This document shows positions 62,541-64,000 of a DNA stretch of 64,000 nt, one piece after another. Position 1 is the first letter of the stretch; each line of letters starts with the position of its first letter. Under the pieces are notes generated by a model. That model did not search any database and was not told the origin of the DNA. It saw nothing but the letters and a program-made list of their open reading frames with translations. The position numbers and the translations under genes were made by a program. Where the stretch lies: positions 62,001 through 126,000 of the forward strand of contig NZ_JBIAOU010000003.1 in assembly GCF_042879035.1 (NCBI RefSeq), given 5' to 3'. The DNA comes from Rhodococcus_G sp042879035. GTDB taxonomy: Bacteria > Actinomycetota > Actinomycetes > Mycobacteriales > Mycobacteriaceae.

Positions 62541-63005
62541 ATGGCCCGCAAGATCGCGACGACGACCCGCATCGAGCGCGAGGAGATGCTCGAGTTCCTC
62601 CGGGGCCGCAGCAATGCCGTGCTGTTGACCACGCGCTCCGACGGCTCGCCGCAGCTCAGTCCCGTCACGTACGGCGCCGACGCCGAGGGCCGGGTGCTCG
62701 TCTCGACGTATCCCGACCGCGCCAAGGCGGTGAACCTGCGCCGCCGGCCGGCGGCGTCGCTGATCTCGCTCGGCGCCGACTTCAACGACGCGTGGATCCA
62801 GGTCGACGGCACCGCGGAGGTCGTCGACCAGCCCGATTCGGTCGAGCCGCTGGTGGAGTACTACCGGTCGATCGCCGGCGAGCACCCCGACTGGGACGAG
62901 TACCGCGAGGCGATGGTGACGCAGGGCAAGTCCCTGATCCGGTTGACGATCACCCGGTGGGGTCCGATCGCGACCGGCGGGTTCCCGCCGCACCTGGCCG
63001 GGTGA
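62541..63005 (+). CDS. F420-type PNPOx family protein
   Basis: 154 residues, split-barrel fold. IATTTRIEREEMLEFLRGRSNAVLLTTRSDGSPQLSPVTYG, RAKAVNLRRRPAASLISLG and the ending LIRLTITRWGPIATGGFPP match the actinobacterial F420-dependent reductase-like group (Rv1155-type). F420 rather than FMN is inferred from group membership. Convergent with the hydrolase gene. Confidence 0.87.
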   Translation: MARKIATTTRIEREEMLEFLRGRSNAVLLTTRSDGSPQLSPVTYGADAEGRVLVSTYPDRAKAVNLRRRPAASLISLGADFNDAWIQVDGTAEVVDQPDSVEPLVEYYRSIAGEHPDWDEYREAMVTQGKSLIRLTITRWGPIATGGFPPHLAG

Positions 63006-63027
63006 CCGCAGGCCACGGCACGCGCCG

Positions 63028-63795
63028 TCAGATGCGGTAGAAGGTACGCGCGTTGCCGCCGAGGACCGCGGCCAACCCGTCGCCGACGGCCTCGGTGACG
63101 ATGTCGAGATCGTTGCGTTCGAAGGCACGACGGGCCCGGGTGCCGGGAAGGTCGGTACCGAACATCAGCGCGGACGGGTTGACGGCGTGGATAGCCCGCA
63201 GCGCGTCACCGACGTCGTCGATGGTGGCGCGGCCGAATCCGGTCGCCTTCACCTTCGCGCCGCGGTCGACGAGATTGAGCAGGTACGGCAGGCCGCGGGT
63301 CGACATGCCGAGATGATCGATGCAGACGGCGGGCAGCTTCTTGAACACCGGTTCGAGGGACAGCAGCAGCGAGGCGTCGACGTAGAACTCGGCGTGCCAC
63401 CCCACGAGTTCCCACGCCCGCAGTGCCTGCGTGGTCAGCAGTTTCATGTCGGTGGCGCTGCGGCGCAGGTTGAACCGCACGGCCCGCACGCCCGCGCGGT
63501 CGAGAGCGACGATGTCCTCGTCGGTCGCGTCCGGTTCCAGATGCGTGACGCCCACCCAGCCTGGGCCGAGGTCCTTCAGTGCCGCCACCAGGTAGTCCTG
63601 GTCGGTGCCCTGATAGGACGCGGTCACGACGGCACCACCGTTGACGTCGATGCCGAATCCGGCCACCCGGGAGCGATAGTCGGCGACCGTGAACGGCTCC
63701 GGCAGGTAGCCGTGGTTCGCGACCAATGGGAACCGCGGATCGATGATGTGCACGTGGGCGTCAAACACGGGTGAAGGATGCCTTGTCGATGACAC
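63028..63795 (-). CDS. amidohydrolase-family metal-dependent hydrolase
   Basis: 255 residues, small Amidohydrolase_2-type TIM barrel. Metal motif DAHVHIID near the N-terminus, central histidine in WHAEFYV, VCIDHLGMS and FGTDLPGTR with a late aspartate. The start at GTG 63795 lies inside a hairpin; GTG 63768 directly before FDAHVH is an alternative. Reaction unknown; related enzymes hydrolyse lactones or decarboxylate dicarboxylates. Confidence 0.85.
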   Translation of the reverse strand: MSSTRHPSPVFDAHVHIIDPRFPLVANHGYLPEPFTVADYRSRVAGFGIDVNGGAVVTASYQGTDQDYLVAALKDLGPGWVGVTHLEPDATDEDIVALDRAGVRAVRFNLRRSATDMKLLTTQALRAWELVGWHAEFYVDASLLLSLEPVFKKLPAVCIDHLGMSTRGLPYLLNLVDRGAKVKATGFGRATIDDVGDALRAIHAVNPSALMFGTDLPGTRARRAFERNDLDIVTEAVGDGLAAVLGGNARTFYRI

Positions 63796-63832
63796 GAGCG
63801 TGGCGCCCGGGGGTCCCGGACGCCACGCTCGT
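63794..63832. terminator. hairpin between FAD reductase and hydrolase genes
   Basis: Arms ACGAGCGTGGCG (63794-63805) and CGCCACGCTCGT (63821-63832), with the inner pair CCGGG/CCCGG. It lies 22 bases after the end of the upstream minus-strand gene and would terminate it. Confidence 0.75.
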
Positions 63833-63854
63833 CAGATGAAATGCTGCGCGGAAC

Positions 63855-64000
63855 CTACTGCTGGGACGCGCGGAGCATGTCCTCGCGCTCGACGACCTTG
63901 ATGCGCTCGCGGCCGTGCGGTTCGCCGAGGCTGCGCTCGTGGGCGTCGAGCCGGTACCAGCCGTCCCAGGTGGTGTAGGGCAGGCTCTTGGACTCGAGGA
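63855..64000 (-). CDS. probable ferredoxin-NADP(+) reductase, C-terminal end
   Basis: Only the last 48 codons lie in the window. The translated end includes TTWDGWYRLDAHERSLGEPHG and RERIKVVEREDML. A tryptophan-x-x-x-Asp-x-x-Glu, GxxxGRxRxKxV tail is typical of adrenodoxin-reductase-like FprA/FprB enzymes. If right, it could be the missing reductase for the P450 ferredoxin at 24 kb. The identification rests on the tail only. Confidence 0.55.
   Translation of the reverse strand, partial: LESKSLPYTTWDGWYRLDAHERSLGEPHGRERIKVVEREDMLRASQQ

Noticed and set aside
1..64000. CRISPR arrays, tRNA/rRNA genes, insertion sequences, prophage or integrase genes
   Set aside because: No regularly spaced repeats, cloverleaf-like segments, transposase or integrase motifs were found; the only repeats are the palindromic elements near 43-44 kb and the short tandem repeat at 39.95 kb.

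Overview
The window is high-GC actinobacterial DNA with many GTG/TTG starts. It carries a purA / M50 protease / small-protein block like the one near mycobacterial purA, a mycofactocin-type dehydrogenase, an F420-type flavin-split-barrel protein and an alpha-methylacyl-CoA racemase. This points to Mycobacteriales, most likely Rhodococcus or a close relative; the genus is inferred. No tRNA, rRNA, CRISPR array, insertion sequence or prophage was seen.

Left part (1-9.5 kb): housekeeping and small regulatory units. These are the end of a CDF cation exporter, a PNPOx-type flavoprotein divergent from a WYL regulator with a clear palindromic operator between them, a TetR/FMN-reductase divergent pair with two operators, a DUF389 membrane protein, an alpha/beta hydrolase, an M50 site-2-type protease with its partner, two hypothetical genes and purA, closed by a strong hairpin.

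Middle part (9.5-40.5 kb): a large accessory catabolic locus. A minus-strand block runs ALDH, mycofactocin-type SDR, 3Fe-4S ferredoxin, P450, then a five-gene oligopeptide-type ABC importer. It is flanked by two type I Baeyer-Villiger monooxygenases (BVMOs), two closely related SDRs, further SDRs, two tandem paralogous TetR regulators with a degenerate crotonase, a frameshifted MFS exporter and an amidohydrolase. A plus-strand CoA/thiolysis block follows (VOC protein, MFE-2-like SDR, DUF35 protein, SCP2-type thiolase, class III CoA-transferase), then SnoaL-like, TauD-like and carboxymuconolactone-decarboxylase-like genes. Read together: import, hydroxylation and oxidation to an acid, ring or chain oxygen insertion by BVMO, hydrolysis, CoA activation and thiolysis. 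The substrate is not identifiable from sequence; an alicyclic or terpenoid/steroid-like ketone is the best guess. This is the most likely undescribed system here.

Between the loci (40.5-46.5 kb) lie an O6-alkylguanine transferase, a MocR-type regulator, an AbiEi/DUF559 nuclease-like gene bracketed by copies of a palindromic repeat (with a 10-N assembly gap inside one flank), an alpha-methylacyl-CoA racemase, a VOC protein and a DUF456 membrane protein.

Right part (46.5-62.4 kb): a second, divergently organised locus with SsuD-, DszA/NtaA- and SfnB/DszC-type flavin enzymes, a complete peptide-type ABC importer with a fused double ATPase, an MFS transporter and two aldo/keto reductases. It is best read as scavenging of an organosulfur (or related) compound by reduced-flavin monooxygenases. 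The window ends with an F420-type protein, a metal-dependent hydrolase and the tail of a probable ferredoxin-NADP reductase.
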